Shown: piece after piece, positions 62,894 to 64,000 of the stretch
How positions within the stretch are numbered: the stretch's first letter is position 1
Layout: every line of letters begins with the position of its first letter
Notes under the pieces: model-generated
Database searches by the model: none
What the model saw: the letters and a program-made list of their open reading frames with translations, nothing else
What the model was told of the DNA's origin: nothing
Made by a program: the position numbers and the translations under genes
Assembly: GCA_023382385.1 (NCBI GenBank)
Contig: JAHDVH010000004.1
Span: 124,001-188,000 of the forward strand
Direction of reading: 5' to 3'
Source: a bacterium
Lineage (GTDB): Bacteria > Electryoneota > RPQS01
DNA length: 64,000 nucleotides

Positions 62894-63340
62894 ATGTTAT
62901 TCTCCCATTCAGCAGCATATGCGGTTCGAGCCCTGATCTGGTTGGCGTGTCAACCCAAGGACAGTCGCTGGCTGGCTACCGATGTTGCCCAAAGGGAAGG
63001 TATTCCACAACCATATCTCAGCAAGGTTCTCGGTGTTCTGAAGTCGCATGGATACATTCACTCGACGCGCGGACCACGAGGGGGCTATGTGCTCGCCCAG
63101 GATCCTTCAACCATCTCACTCCTGAAGATATCAGAATTGTTTGATTCAGACAAGCGGATGTCCACCTGCGTGCTGGCCTACGGACTATGCGGAGAGTGCG
63201 CGCTTTGCCCGCTTGGCGAAATGTGGACCACGACCAAAGCGACGATTCAGAACTTTCTGGAAACGACGACCATCGCCACGCTCGCTCAGCGCAGTCCGCA
63301 AAACACGGCGAACGCTCACACACAAATCGGTCATGAATAA
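62894..63340 (+). CDS. Rrf2-family regulator upstream of moaA
   Basis: 148 residues; Rrf2 winged helix (MLFSHSAAYAVRALIWLACQ, QPYLSKVLGVLKSHGYI, TRGPRGGYVLAQ) and an iron-sulfur-type loop with C92, C99, C102 and C105. The positions C92, C99 and C105 match those of the other Rrf2 protein at 58.5 kb, so the two are close functional paralogs. It overlaps moaA by eight bases and so is co-expressed with it. Probably a redox or NO/Fe-S sensor controlling Moco synthesis. Confidence 0.85.
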   Translation: MLFSHSAAYAVRALIWLACQPKDSRWLATDVAQREGIPQPYLSKVLGVLKSHGYIHSTRGPRGGYVLAQDPSTISLLKISELFDSDKRMSTCVLAYGLCGECALCPLGEMWTTTKATIQNFLETTTIATLAQRSPQNTANAHTQIGHE

Positions 63341-64000
63341 ACCTTCAGCAGCATATGAATCTCGAGTGAGGTGCGCATCGCAGCTCGTTGACCGGTATGG
63401 TCGCGTTCATGACTACCTTCGAATCTCGGTTACCGATCGCTGCAATTTACGCTGTACATATTGTATGCCTGCAGAAGGATTGAAGTGGAAGAAACAGGAG
63501 CAGATACTAAGCAACGACGAGATTCTCAGAGTTGCGCGGATCATGGCCGGCATGGGCGTGCGAAAGATCAGGCTGACCGGCGGGGAACCAACCACGAGAA
63601 GCGATTTGGAGGACTTGGTCGCGGAATTGGTTCGGGTTGACGGTATCGAAACCGTCGCTCTGACGACGAACGGAGTCCTGTTTGCCCGCAAGGCTCAGCA
63701 ATTAAAGCAAGCGGGTCTCGGCGGAGTTAACATCAGCCTTGACAGTCTCAACCGGGAGACATTTCAGAAGATCGCGCGCCGAGACGCACTTGGGCAAGTA
63801 CTGGACTCCATTGATGCTGCGCTGCGCTTAGAGTTCGCCATGGTAAAGGTCAATATGGTCGTGATGGCGGGAATCAACGAGCATGAAATGCTCGACTTCG
63901 TTGAGTTGACACGATATCAACCGATAAATGTTCGATTTATCGAGTATATGCCTTTCAAGGGTAACCAATGGGATCCGACGGGAGTTGTGACATACGCCGA
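63333..64000 (+). CDS. moaA: MoaA, GTP 3',8-cyclase, cut by the window edge
   Basis: The frame is open from ATG 63333 to the right edge (222 codons seen of a usual ~330). After a 15-20-residue lead comes LVDRYGRVHDYLRISVTDRC and the radical-SAM cluster CNLRCTYC (C-x3-C-x2-C), then KIRLTGGEPTTR, GLGGVNISLDSL and VMAGINEHE, all typical of MoaA. It performs the first step of molybdenum cofactor synthesis, GTP to 3',8-cyclo-GTP, using an iron-sulfur cluster and S-adenosylmethionine. The C-terminal GTP-binding iron-sulfur cluster and GG motif lie beyond the window. Confidence 0.93.
   Translation, partial: MNKPSAAYESRVRCASQLVDRYGRVHDYLRISVTDRCNLRCTYCMPAEGLKWKKQEQILSNDEILRVARIMAGMGVRKIRLTGGEPTTRSDLEDLVAELVRVDGIETVALTTNGVLFARKAQQLKQAGLGGVNISLDSLNRETFQKIARRDALGQVLDSIDAALRLEFAMVKVNMVVMAGINEHEMLDFVELTRYQPINVRFIEYMPFKGNQWDPTGVVTYA

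Overview
The window (about 54% G+C by eye, no tRNA, rRNA, insertion sequence or CRISPR seen) looks like a chromosome segment of a Gram-negative, FCB-superphylum bacterium that is probably not Bacteroidota proper. Several exported proteins end in the type IX secretion (T9SS) sorting domain opened by the motif NYPNPFNPST or a variant, and there is a PorV/PorQ-like protein. Yet the promoters I can find are sigma70-like (-35 / 17 bp / TATATT) and many genes carry good Shine-Dalgarno sites, which is unlike classical Bacteroidota. Lineages such as Calditrichota, KSB1, Zixibacteria or Ignavibacteria relatives fit; this is inference.

Layout. 1-6.6 kb: end of a DUF438/hemerythrin/PAS sensor gene, a TetR regulator with a perfect 26-bp palindrome at its promoter, an OmpA-family protein with thrombospondin type 3 repeats, a PhoR/PhoB-like two-component pair, and a tandem YHS/TRASH-like cysteine protein. 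6.6-35.8 kb: a very large alpha-glucan locus. It holds a T9SS esterase, a translationally coupled TonB receptor / 1170-residue surface protein / PorV-like triad, a starch-module T9SS protein, a 1402-residue surface GH13 amylase, a glycogen-debranching-like GH133 enzyme, MalK, a GH57 enzyme, MalE-MalF-MalG, a second GH57-like multidomain protein and a carbohydrate-module protein. A terminator at 35.78 kb separates it from a convergent operon (44.3 to 35.8 kb, minus strand) coding GH31 alpha-glucosidase, a sodium/solute symporter, a third GH57-like protein and a lipoprotein GH13 enzyme. The two operons together describe surface capture and cutting of starch or glycogen, periplasmic processing, and import by both an ABC transporter and a sodium symporter.

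44.5-55.7 kb: two divergent RND efflux operons. The minus-strand one (tolC-adaptor-RND-DUF2892-PII-like-arsR) ends with its own ArsR regulator; the plus-strand one has adaptor and pump but no outer-membrane channel. 55.8-64 kb: a heme-bearing beta-barrel protein and a multiheme cytochrome c, an Rrf2 regulator, a TSUP anion permease and molybdenum-cofactor genes moeA, moaC-moaB fusion and mobA, all minus strand. A second Rrf2 gene overlapping moaA (cut by the right edge) is divergent from these. This block suggests a redox-regulated, molybdoenzyme-dependent respiratory function, though no molybdoenzyme lies in the window.

Functional names come from reading motifs and protein architecture by eye; no database search was run.
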